A stretch of 53,148 bases of DNA from an uncultured beta proteobacterium. GTDB taxonomy: Bacteria; Pseudomonadota; Gammaproteobacteria; Burkholderiales; Rhodocyclaceae. The stretch lies in contig CAISOB010000113.1 of assembly GCA_903886975.1 (NCBI GenBank), positions 1 through 53,148 of the forward strand. Reading direction: 5' to 3'. Position numbers and translations under genes: made by a program. Positions 46,189 to 53,148 of the stretch are shown here, piece after piece. A model generated the notes under the pieces. That model had not been told where the DNA came from and ran no database searches. It was given only the letters and a program-made list of their open reading frames with translations. Positions within the stretch are counted from its first letter, which is position 1, and every line of letters starts with the position of its first letter.

Positions 46189-47733
46189 TTAATCGTTCGA
46201 GAAAGCCGCCTTGCGCCGCCATAATAAGGCGATCAGCAGCAAGGCGCCAACAATCGCTGCGCGGTTGCCCCAGCGCACATAGGGTGTGCTGCCCGCGTAG
46301 GCGCGGACTTCGCCGCGCAGAGCGCCGCGCGTGAACGGTTTCAGCGCGGCCTGCACGCGGCCATCGGCGCCGACGATGGCGGTCATTCCGGTATTCGTCG
46401 CGCGCAGCATCATGCGGCCGGTTTCGAGCGCGCGCATCTGGGCGATCTGCAGGTGCTGCGCCGGCGCCAGTGAATCGCCGAACCAGGCGACGTTCGAGAG
46501 ATTCACGAGCAGCGTCGCCTCGGGTAGCGCACGGATGATTTCCTCGCCGAAGGCGTCTTCGTAACAGATGTTCACGGCAACCTTCTGGCCGGCGATTTGC
46601 AGTGGCGGCTGCTTGTCCGCACCCGAGGTGAAATCCGACATCGGGATGTTGGCGAGGGCGAGAAACCAGGCGAAACCGGTCGGCACGAATTCGCCGAAGG
46701 GAACCAGATGCGTCTTGCTGTAACGCTGCTGCGGCGATTGGCCGACGCTGATCGCGGCATTGGCGTATTGCTTCATGTCGCCGGCGGCCACGCCAAACAG
46801 CAGATCGCCCTGCCGGCGTTCGGCAAGTTCCTTCAGTGCCCTGAGATAGTCATCCGGGATTTGCTCGAGAAACGCCGGCAGCGCCGTTTCGGGCAGCACG
46901 GTGAACTGCGCCGGGTTGTCGTGCGCGAGTTGGTAATAAGTCCGCAGCGACTCTTCGAATTTCTCGGGACGCCACTTGAGGTCCTGCGCGACGTTGCCTT
47001 GCAGCAGGGTGACGCCGAGCGCATCGCCCTGCGCCGTGGTCCACTGGACTTGCCGCAGGCCCGCGCCACCCGCCAGCAGCAGCCCGGCGCAGAGCAGCGG
47101 TGCGACGAAATCGTAGCGCGAGCGATGCAGGACGGCGGCGCCCGGAATCGTCACCGCGCGCCGTGACAGCACGCAGACAAGAAACGCCGCGAGCAGAGCG
47201 GTGAGCAGCGAAACGCCATAGACGCCAAGGAGCGGTGCAAATCCGGACAGCGGGCTGGCCGGGACCTGCGAATAGCCGGCGGCAAGCCAGGGGAAGCCGG
47301 TGAACACCCAGCCACGCAGCCATTCGGCAAGCGTCCATAAGGCAGCGAAGAACAGACTGCGCGACCACCAGCCGCGCGGCGCGAAGCGCACGAAGAGCGC
47401 GCCGGCAAGCGCCGGGTAAAGCGACAGCACGGCACAAAAAAGCAGGGTGCACAGCGCGGCGACCACGGCCGGCATGCCGCCGAAAACGCTGAGGCTGACA
47501 TAGACCCACGACACGCCGCCGATGAACAGACCGAAGCCGAAAGCGGCGCCGATCAACGCGCCGCGGCCGACGCCGCTTCTTCCGTTGGCCGCGATCGCCA
47601 GCAAGGTGAACAGGCCGCCGAGTGTCAGCCAGAGCAGCGGGAAGGCGTCAAAGGGCGCGTAGGCGAGAACGCTCGCCGCACCGAGCAGCAAGGCGGCCAG
47701 CAGGTGCCACGCGCGCGGCTCAGGCCGCGACAT
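46189..47733 (-). CDS. lnt: Apolipoprotein N-acyltransferase
   Basis: A 514-residue inner-membrane enzyme that adds the third acyl chain to lipoproteins. About six N-terminal hydrophobic helices are followed by a periplasmic nitrilase domain. The catalytic triad is visible as Glu in LPETALPAF, Lys after it in the helix region, and Cys in NICYEDAFGEEI. ATG 47733 lies inside the 3' end of corC by 14 bp; a longer frame upstream is unlikely. The lipoprotein in the Mla operon would be one of its many substrates. Confidence 0.96.
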   Translation of the reverse strand: MSRPEPRAWHLLAALLLGAASVLAYAPFDAFPLLWLTLGGLFTLLAIAANGRSGVGRGALIGAAFGFGLFIGGVSWVYVSLSVFGGMPAVVAALCTLLFCAVLSLYPALAGALFVRFAPRGWWSRSLFFAALWTLAEWLRGWVFTGFPWLAAGYSQVPASPLSGFAPLLGVYGVSLLTALLAAFLVCVLSRRAVTIPGAAVLHRSRYDFVAPLLCAGLLLAGGAGLRQVQWTTAQGDALGVTLLQGNVAQDLKWRPEKFEESLRTYYQLAHDNPAQFTVLPETALPAFLEQIPDDYLRALKELAERRQGDLLFGVAAGDMKQYANAAISVGQSPQQRYSKTHLVPFGEFVPTGFAWFLALANIPMSDFTSGADKQPPLQIAGQKVAVNICYEDAFGEEIIRALPEATLLVNLSNVAWFGDSLAPAQHLQIAQMRALETGRMMLRATNTGMTAIVGADGRVQAALKPFTRGALRGEVRAYAGSTPYVRWGNRAAIVGALLLIALLWRRKAAFSND

Positions 47734-48589
47734 CGGTATCCTGGGCAACGCTGACGAGCAAGGTATAGAGGCGGCGGCTGTCGGCGCGCAGGACCTGAAT
47801 GCGCAGGCCGTCAACATCGAGGACCTCGCTGCGTTTGGGTACCCGTCCGAGATGCTGCAGGACGAGGCCGCCGACGGTGTCGCATTCGGCGTCGCTGAAG
47901 TGGGTGGCGAAAGCGGCGTTGAAGTCGGCGATGGCGGTTCGCGCCTTGACGCGGTAGCGGCCGTTTTGCTCGAGCCGGATGTTGTCTTCGGCTTCGTCGA
48001 AATCGTATTCGTCCTCGATGTCGCCGACGATCTGCTCGAGCACGTCCTCGATGGTAATCAGGCCGCAGACGCCGGCGTATTCGTCGATGACCACCGCCAT
48101 GTGGTGGTGCGAGACGCGGAATTCCCGCAACAGCACGTTCAGGCGTTTCGACTCGGGGATGAAAACCACCGGCCGCAGCCAGTCGCGCAGCTTGAACACG
48201 GTCGCGCTCTGCAGGCGCAGGAGGTCCTTGGCCAGCAGCACGCCGATGACGTTGTCACGGTCGCCGTCAACGACCGGAAAGCGCGAATGGCCGGTGCGAT
48301 TGACCTGGGCGATGATCTCGTCGAGCGGATCGTCGATGGCCACGGCTTCGATCTGCGCCCGGGGCACCATCACATCGCGCACGCTGATTTCCGAGGCGGC
48401 GAGCGCGCCTTCGGTGATCGACAGCGCGTCGGCGTCGAGCAGATGGCGCTCGTAAGCGCCATGCAGCAATTTGATCAAGGCTTCCCTGTCCTCCGGTTTG
48501 CGCAGCAGGAAGGAAGAGAGGCGTTCGAAGAAAGTTGGCTTGTCAGGGTCCATGGGCTTGGCGAGGGTGAGCAGCGGGCTGCGCGTCAC
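47720..48589 (-). CDS. corC: HlyC/CorC-family transporter-associated protein
   Basis: A 289-residue cytosolic protein with two CBS domains (about residues 70-185, with [16 protein letters not shown] and [17 protein letters not shown]) and a C-terminal CorC/HlyC domain ([17 protein letters not shown]). It lacks the membrane domain of CorB-type relatives. The GTG start at 48589 overlaps the ybeY stop (GTGA); an in-frame ATG 36 bp later is an alternative. Members are linked to magnesium and cobalt efflux. Confidence 0.92.
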   Translation of the reverse strand: MTRSPLLTLAKPMDPDKPTFFERLSSFLLRKPEDREALIKLLHGAYERHLLDADALSITEGALAASEISVRDVMVPRAQIEAVAIDDPLDEIIAQVNRTGHSRFPVVDGDRDNVIGVLLAKDLLRLQSATVFKLRDWLRPVVFIPESKRLNVLLREFRVSHHHMAVVIDEYAGVCGLITIEDVLEQIVGDIEDEYDFDEAEDNIRLEQNGRYRVKARTAIADFNAAFATHFSDAECDTVGGLVLQHLGRVPKRSEVLDVDGLRIQVLRADSRRLYTLLVSVAQDTDVAA

Positions 48590-49050
48590 GTGCGATTTTC
48601 TAAATAAGGATCAGCATAGCCGAGAGCGGCGAGAATGGCACATTCATGTTTTTCCATCAGATGCGCCTGCTTTTGGCCGGCTTCGTGGTCGTAACCCTGC
48701 AGATGCAGCACGCCGTGCACAACCAGATGCGCATAATGCGCGTGCAGCGGTTTGCCCTGCTCGGCCGCTTCACGCGCAACGACCGGCGCGCAGACCACCA
48801 GGTCACCGCAGACGACGGGTTCGCTCGAATAGGGGAAAGACAGCACGTTGGTCGCGTAGTCTTTGTGCCGATAATCGCGGTTGAGCGCGCGCCCCTCGTC
48901 GGCATCGACAAAGCGCACGGTGATTTGTCCGCCACGCGCGCCGTCGACGTCGAGCGCGGCGCGCGCCCACTGCCGCACCTGCGGGCGTAAGGGCAGGCCC
49001 TCGGGTTGAAGTGCGTATTGCACGCTGAGGTTGAGGCGCTTACTTGTCAC
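48586..49050 (-). CDS. ybeY: Endoribonuclease YbeY (rRNA maturation factor)
   Basis: A 154-residue metal-dependent RNase acting in 16S rRNA processing and ribosome quality control. The zinc motif [15 protein letters not shown] is present. The start is best taken as GTG 49050, which overlaps the phoH end by 11 bp; the longer frame from 49125 would overlap phoH far more. Its stop overlaps the corC start. Confidence 0.94.
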   Translation of the reverse strand: MTSKRLNLSVQYALQPEGLPLRPQVRQWARAALDVDGARGGQITVRFVDADEGRALNRDYRHKDYATNVLSFPYSSEPVVCGDLVVCAPVVAREAAEQGKPLHAHYAHLVVHGVLHLQGYDHEAGQKQAHLMEKHECAILAALGYADPYLENRT

Positions 49051-50041
49051 CGTGTTTAGCTTCCTCGGCGGCGGTATGCGCCTCATAGGCGGAAACGATG
49101 CGCGCCACCAGCGGGTGGCGGACAACGTCTTCCTTCTGGAATTCGGAAAAAGCGATGCCGCGCACGTCTTTCAGGATCTTGCGCGCTTCGATGAGGCCGC
49201 TTTTTTGGCCGCGCTGCAGGTCGATCTGCGTCACGTCGCCGGTGACCACGGCCTTGGCGCCGATGCCGATGCGCGTCAGGAACATCTTCATCTGCTCGGG
49301 CGTCGTGTTCTGCGCTTCGTCGAGGATGATGAAGGCATGGTTGAGCGTGCGCCCGCGCATGTAGGCGAGCGGCGCGATTTCGATGGCGCCGCGCTCGAAG
49401 AGTTTCGCGACTTTGTCGAAGCCCATCAGGTCGTAAAGCGCGTCGTAGAGCGGGCGCAAGTAGGGATCGACTTTCTGCGCCAGATCGCCGGGCAGGAAAC
49501 CGAGACGCTCGCCGGCCTCGACCGCCGGCCGCGTCAGCACGATGCGCTGCACGAACTCGCGCTCGATGGCGTCGATCGCCGAGGCCACCGCGAGATAAGT
49601 CTTGCCGGTACCGGCCGGGCCGGTGCCGAAAGTGATGTCGTGCTCCTGGATGTTCTTCAGGTACTCGATCTGGCGCGGCGTGCGGCCGTGCAGCTCGGTC
49701 TTGCGCGTGAGCAGGGCCGGCGACCCGCTGCCGCTCTGGGCATCGCGGCGCGCCGGGCGGTTCATCAGCTCGATCAGGCCGAGCTGGATCTCGTCGACCG
49801 AGAGCGCGTTCGCGGCCAGCGCGTAGAACATCTGCAGCGCCTCGGAAGCGCGCGCCGTTTGCCCCGCCTCGCCGCGCAGCGTGAAGCGCTCGCCGCGCCG
49901 GGCGATAGCCACATCGAGCCCGGTTTCGATCTGGCGCAGGTTCTCGTCGAGCGCGCCGCACAGATTGGCGAGGCGATTGTTATCGACCGGTGAGAGCAGG
50001 AGTTCGACTGGTGCGGCTTTGGCGGGAGATCTGGGGGTCAT
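49040..50041 (-). CDS. phoH: PhoH-family ATPase (YbeZ)
   Basis: A 333-residue P-loop NTPase. Walker [15 protein letters not shown] lies at about residues 140-153 and Walker B ILDEAQNT at about 237. An N-terminal KH-like region is short (about residues 20-90). The gene precedes ybeY, and PhoH/YbeZ is known to work with YbeY. ATG 50041 is preferred over a start 36 bp upstream with no ribosome site. Confidence 0.95.
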   Translation of the reverse strand: MTPRSPAKAAPVELLLSPVDNNRLANLCGALDENLRQIETGLDVAIARRGERFTLRGEAGQTARASEALQMFYALAANALSVDEIQLGLIELMNRPARRDAQSGSGSPALLTRKTELHGRTPRQIEYLKNIQEHDITFGTGPAGTGKTYLAVASAIDAIEREFVQRIVLTRPAVEAGERLGFLPGDLAQKVDPYLRPLYDALYDLMGFDKVAKLFERGAIEIAPLAYMRGRTLNHAFIILDEAQNTTPEQMKMFLTRIGIGAKAVVTGDVTQIDLQRGQKSGLIEARKILKDVRGIAFSEFQKEDVVRHPLVARIVSAYEAHTAAEEAKHGDK

Positions 50042-50078
50042 TATCGCGCTCCGCCAGAAACGGAATACCCAAACCACC

Positions 50079-50149
50079 GTCGTCCCGGCGAAAGCCGGGA
50101 CCCAGTGTCGCTGCCAAAAGCCTGGATTCCGGCTTGCGCCGGAATGACG
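50079..50149. repeat. REP-like paired-hairpin element, copy 6
   Basis: GTCGTCCCGGCGAAAGCCGGGACCCAG to CTGGATTCCGGCTTGCGCCGGAATGACGA. It is almost identical to the copy at 7947 and lies between miaB and phoH. Confidence 0.88.
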
Positions 50150-50213
50150 AAGTCAATGCGGGCAGGCTGATGGCTATTCCGACGACGTTTCCTCTGCGGT
50201 GCGTACGCGGGCT

Positions 50214-51563
50214 TCAATTCTCATTGCCCAGAACGATTTCGCCGCGCAGCGAATGCGGCTTGGCCGAGGTGATGCGCAGGTCGACGAAGCGATGCACGAG
50301 GCGCGGATTGCCGGCGAAATTGACGACGCGGTTGTTGTCGGTGCGCGCCGCAAGCTCCCCGCCGTCTTTCCTTGACAGTCCTTCGACGAGCGAGCGCTGG
50401 ACGCTGCCGACCATGGCCTTTGAGACCTGCTGCGCGAGATCCTCGATACGCTGTTGCAGGCGCATCAGGCGTTCGGTCTTGAGTTCGTGCGGCGTGTCGT
50501 CGGCAAGCTCCGCGGCCGGCGTGCCCGGGCGCGGGCTGTAGAGGAAAGAGAAGGATGCGTCGAAACCCACCTCGTCGATGAGCTTCATCGTCTTCTCGAA
50601 ATCTTCGGCGGTCTCGCCGGGAAAACCGACGATGAAGTCCGACGACAGCGCGAGATCGGGCCGCGCGCCGCGCAGCTTGCGCACCAGGCTCTTGTATTCG
50701 AGGGTGGTGTAGCCGCGCTTCATCGCCGCCAACACGCGGTCCGACCCCGATTGCACCGGCAGGTGCAGGTGCGAGACGAGCTTGGGAACGCTGGCATAGA
50801 CGTCGATCAGGCGCTGCGAGACTTCGCGCGGGTGCGAGGTGGTGTAGCGAATGCGCTCGATGCCGGGAATTTCGGCGATGTACTCGATGACCAGGGCGAG
50901 ATCGGCGAGTTCGCCGCTTTTTCCACCACTCGCCATTGCGCCGCGGTAGGCATTGACGTTCTGGCCGAGCAGGGTCACTTCCTTGACGCCCTGCGCGGCC
51001 AGGCCAGCGACCTCGGTCAGCACGTCGTCGAAAGGGCGCGAGACTTCCTGTCCGCGCGTATAGGGAACGATGCAGAACGAGCAGAACTTGCTGCAGCCTT
51101 CCATGATCGAGACGAAGGCCGCCGCCCCATCAACCTTGGCCGGCGGCAGCTTGTCGAATTTCTCGATCTCGGGGAAGGAAATATCGACCTGCGACTTGCC
51201 GAGCCGCCGTCGTTCGGCAATCAGGTGCGGCAAGCGGTGCAGGGTCTGCGGGCCGAAGACGACGTCAACGTAGGGCGCACGCGCGACGATCGCCGCGCCC
51301 TCCTGGCTGGCCACGCAGCCGCCGACGCCGATGATCAGGTCGGGCCGCGCCTGCTTGAGCAGCCTGACCCGGCCGAGATCGTGGAAAACGCGCTCCTGGG
51401 CGTTCTCGCGCACCGAGCAGGTGTTAAAGAGAATGATGTCGGCGTCTTCAGGCGTATCGGTCTTGACGATGCTTTCGGAAGCGGCGAGCACGTCGGCCAT
51501 CTTGTCCGAGTCGTACTCGTTCATCTGGCACCCGAAGGTGCGGACGAACAGTTTCTTGGCCAT
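50214..51563 (-). CDS. miaB: tRNA-2-methylthio-N6-dimethylallyladenosine synthase MiaB
   Basis: A 449-residue radical-SAM methylthiotransferase that modifies A37 of tRNAs reading UNN codons. The N-terminal cluster Cys residues are in [24 protein letters not shown] and [10 protein letters not shown]. The radical-SAM cluster is [18 protein letters not shown]-terminal TRAM domain includes [24 protein letters not shown]. All domains are complete. The product would act on the tRNA-Sec and others with A37 targets. Confidence 0.97.
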   Translation of the reverse strand: MAKKLFVRTFGCQMNEYDSDKMADVLAASESIVKTDTPEDADIILFNTCSVRENAQERVFHDLGRVRLLKQARPDLIIGVGGCVASQEGAAIVARAPYVDVVFGPQTLHRLPHLIAERRRLGKSQVDISFPEIEKFDKLPPAKVDGAAAFVSIMEGCSKFCSFCIVPYTRGQEVSRPFDDVLTEVAGLAAQGVKEVTLLGQNVNAYRGAMASGGKSGELADLALVIEYIAEIPGIERIRYTTSHPREVSQRLIDVYASVPKLVSHLHLPVQSGSDRVLAAMKRGYTTLEYKSLVRKLRGARPDLALSSDFIVGFPGETAEDFEKTMKLIDEVGFDASFSFLYSPRPGTPAAELADDTPHELKTERLMRLQQRIEDLAQQVSKAMVGSVQRSLVEGLSRKDGGELAARTDNNRVVNFAGNPRLVHRFVDLRITSAKPHSLRGEIVLGNEN

Positions 51564-51574
51564 CTTTTTCCTGA

Positions 51575-51928
51575 TCAGTTTTTCGGGCGCGCCGAGACTT
51601 CGGCCGCGCTGAGCATCCAGACACGATAAATCGCGCCTGAGGCGTCGGTGATGTAGACCACGTCCTTCGTATCCTGAATGCTCATCGGCATGACGATCAG
51701 GTTCTGCTGACTGCGAAACTGCACGGCGGGGGCCAGCGGCAAGGTGTTGCCGTCGATCACCACGAGGCCGTTGCCAAGCGGCGGCTGCATGACGCCAAGC
51801 TTGGCTTCCGGCGGCAAGGTCCGGTTGGTCACGTAAACATCGTATTTCTGCGCGGTCGACGGATTCTGCGTGGCGTTGTCGATAATGGCGCTGACAATTG
51901 AAGCGATCAGTGAGGCGGGTAGCGGCAT
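51575..51928 (-). CDS. Hypothetical protein upstream of miaB
   Basis: A 117-residue protein, 11 bp before miaB and on the same strand. It has an N-terminal mildly hydrophobic helix ([17 protein letters not shown]) and then a beta-rich section with [35 protein letters not shown] and [20 protein letters not shown] do not recognise a family. A TATAAT lies only 6 bp upstream of ATG 51928 on the same strand. Either translation is nearly leaderless or this hexamer is not the -10 box used. An upstream TTG (51970) lies before that hexamer and is unlikely. Confidence 0.65.
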   Translation of the reverse strand: MPLPASLIASIVSAIIDNATQNPSTAQKYDVYVTNRTLPPEAKLGVMQPPLGNGLVVIDGNTLPLAPAVQFRSQQNLIVMPMSIQDTKDVVYITDASGAIYRVWMLSAAEVSARPKN

Positions 51929-51973
51929 GGCCCCATTATAAACAAGCTTGCCCGCCTTGTGTGGCCGCAAAAC

Positions 51974-52003
51974 TTGACCCGCAGTGGCCGGCCACCCTAT
52001 AAT
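51974..52003 (+). promoter_or_regulatory. Promoter of tRNA-Met
   Basis: TTGACC (51974-51979), an 18-bp spacer, then a perfect TATAAT (51998-52003). The expected transcript start near 52010 lies about 7 bases before the tRNA. Confidence 0.8.
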
Positions 52004-52016
52004 CTCGCGCCCTACC

Positions 52017-52093
52017 GGTGATGTAGCTCAGTTGGTTAGAGCGGTGGATTCATAACCCACAGGTCGGCAGTTCAATTCTGCCCATCACCACCA
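52017..52093 (+). tRNA. tRNA-Met, elongator type (anticodon CAU)
   Basis: A 77-base cloverleaf with encoded CCA. Acceptor stem GGTGATG / CATCACC, D-arm with GCTCAGTTGGTTAGAGC, anticodon loop TTCATAA and T-arm GGCAG / CTGCC. The first base pairs with the last (G-C), unlike an initiator tRNA. Position 31-39 of the anticodon stem is an A-C mismatch. Promoter and terminator flank it closely. Confidence 0.93.
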
Positions 52094-52119
52094 AGAACAT
52101 GTTTTAGGTCATGTCACGA

Positions 52120-52161
52120 AAGCTCGGAAAGCCTTATATAACAAGGTTTCCGGGCTTTTTT
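52120..52161 (+). terminator. Terminator after tRNA-Met
   Basis: Hairpin AAGC-T-CGGAAA-G-CCTT / AAGG-TTTCCG-G-GCTT with a 7-base loop, followed by a U-run. It starts 27 bases after the tRNA. Confidence 0.88.
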
Positions 52162-52430
52162 GTTTTTCAGGTCGACTCGCGACGGGAAAGGAAGCACGGT
52201 TTCCCTCGGCACGTGCCCGCAAATGACGCTGGCGAAGGCGCGGCAAGAAGCAGACAAAGTTCGCGAAACCATTGCTGCTGGCGGCGATCCAGTCACAGAG
52301 CGAATCGTTGCCAAGGCCAAATTGCGTACGGCTACTGGCAATACGTTCGAGACCGTGGCTACAGCAATGCTCAGTGCGAAGTGATGGATCGGATTCAGCG
52401 GCGGCTTTTCATCCCTGCGAACTCGCACAC
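52162..52430 (+). pseudogene. Remnant of a P4-type tyrosine integrase
   Basis: The translated segment has VSLGTCPQMTLAKARQEADKVRETIAAGGDPV and NTFETVATAML. This matches the part of DUF4102/P4-type integrases that joins the arm-binding domain to the core-binding domain (LGTYP..SLAEAR...AxGxDP, then NTFExVAxxWL). A stop at 52382-52384 follows; MDRIQRRL continues the usual pattern only after a frameshift. The start of the arm-binding domain and the whole catalytic domain are missing. The remnant lies directly past tRNA-Met, the usual integration target of such enzymes. The rest of 52430-52608 shows nothing I recognise. Confidence 0.7.
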
Positions 52431-52608
52431 TCGACCCAACCCGGCCGGTCATGTATCTCAAAATCGGTACGTCAGCTTCTTAAATTCAACCGCTCGCACA
52501 ACTATTCGCCCCGGTCAGGTGGAATAGTGGATTGGGCGCAGTATGGAGGCGTGAGGCTACAGCGAGAAATAGCCACCGGCTGCCACCCACCGGCGCGACA
52601 TGCACGCG

Positions 52609-52956
52609 CTACTTCCAATCATTGGCAGTCAAGTCGCAGTTCTTCACCGCTTGCGGCAACTCAAGCAGAAACTCGCCATCCCGCTCCAAGTGACGGGGCT
52701 TTTCGATGTCCTCGCCGGCGTAATTTTTGATGTCTTCTCGACTCGCCCAGTAGGAAATTGTAATGAACTCCACGAGGTCTCCCTTCGCATGTCGCATTAC
52801 CTGCACCCCGAGGTTGCCCGCCGTTGCGGCAATCTTCTTGATGCCATTCTGGTAGAGGTATCGCTCATACTCGTCAGCTCGGGCGGCTGTCGTGCGGCCC
52901 TGCCAGATTCGGGCAACCCTGGCCATTTGCAGACTTGCAGCACTGTTTATCGGCAT
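52609..52956 (-). CDS. Antibiotic-biosynthesis-monooxygenase (ABM) fold protein
   Basis: A 115-residue protein with the small dimeric alpha-beta fold of the ABM superfamily. It has MARVARIWQGRTTAARADEYERYL, then NLGVQVMRHAKGDLVEFITISYWASREDIKNYAGEDIE and a C-terminal strand. A very strong GAAGGAGGGG site precedes ATG 52956. Members include small heme- or quinol-related oxygenases and many with no known activity. It lies in the accessory region next to tRNA-Met, between an integrase remnant and a transposase. Confidence 0.82.
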   Translation of the reverse strand: MPINSAASLQMARVARIWQGRTTAARADEYERYLYQNGIKKIAATAGNLGVQVMRHAKGDLVEFITISYWASREDIKNYAGEDIEKPRHLERDGEFLLELPQAVKNCDLTANDWK

Positions 52957-53092
52957 AATTCCCCTCCTTCATGCAAGAGCTTTCGTCAACAAGAGACCGC
53001 CAGGATCCTAGTAGTCAGTCATGTTGAATCGAATGGATGTCTGGCACGGAAGCTGCGGAGAGTTTGGCGTTGCCACCTCGTTGGAGAAAGCC

Positions 53093-53148
53093 ATGCCGGC
53101 CATCAGATATCGAGTGACGCTGACGGATGAAGAAGTTGAAATGCTGGA
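53093..53148 (+). CDS. IS630-like transposase, first 18 codons (cut by window edge)
   Basis: Opens with ATG 53093 after a GGAG site. The translated start, MPAIRYRVTLTDEEVEML, matches the N-terminal YxVxLTxEE pattern of IS630-family transposases. The rest lies outside the window. A TAGTCAGTCATGTTGAAT stretch near 53011 could be the left end of the element; with no right end visible this is not proven. Confidence 0.55.
   Translation, partial: MPAIRYRVTLTDEEVEML

Noticed and set aside
52094..53148. Direct repeat of the tRNA-Met 3' end as an attachment site
   Set aside because: No second copy of the tRNA end was found inside the window; it could lie beyond the right edge.

Overview
The window looks like chromosomal DNA of a GC-rich betaproteobacterium, probably in or near the Rhodocyclales. 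Support for this is the order miaB-phoH-ybeY-corC-lnt ... glyQ-glyS-gmhB-plsC, the Mla-type operon, several TRAP transporters and high GC at third codon positions. The genus cannot be fixed from sequence alone. No CRISPR array, rRNA operon or complete prophage is visible.

Layout. 1-1190 is the 3' end of a large repeat adhesin with YDG/MBG domains. 1410-2569 is ispD-ispF. 2771-7934 is a tight seven-gene operon: a PP2C phosphatase, an anti-sigma-type kinase and a STAS protein run directly into an MlaE/MlaF/MlaD/lipoprotein lipid transporter. 8149-9650 holds a DMT exporter, a small secreted protein and a 42-residue lysine-rich protein. 9889-27770 is a catabolic and transport region. It has a dctPQM TRAP operon, two Gfo/Idh/MocA oxidoreductases, glyoxalase I, a sodium/solute symporter, a broken polyamine permease, a chemoreceptor beside an orphan TRAP binding protein, an IorAB-type molybdenum hydroxylase and a second TRAP system.

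28007-39563 is a selenium island. It holds formate dehydrogenase fdnGHI, whose catalytic subunit reads through an in-frame UGA as Sec196 with a textbook SECIS hairpin, then fdhE, selA, a TlpA-like thioredoxin, a Tat-exported transglutaminase, selB and selC (tRNA-Sec). A lipoyl-carrier (GcvH-like) and DsrE pair follows. Only selD is missing from a full Sec pathway. 39565-51928 is a long minus-strand housekeeping block (YgjP-like peptidase, plsC, gmhB, glyS, glyQ, hexose-6-phosphate mutarotase, hemerythrin, lnt, corC, ybeY, phoH, miaB, one hypothetical). 52017-53148 is tRNA-Met with its promoter and terminator, followed by an integrase remnant, a small monooxygenase-fold gene and the start of an IS630-like transposase, so this tRNA marks the edge of an accessory region.

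Six copies of a paired-hairpin REP-like element and one half copy sit between genes. The two most interesting systems are (1) the partner-switching module built into the Mla lipid-transport operon, which suggests phosphorylation control of an ABC transporter through its STAS subunit, and (2) the lipoyl-carrier/DsrE pair and the thioredoxin/transglutaminase pair carried inside the selenocysteine locus.
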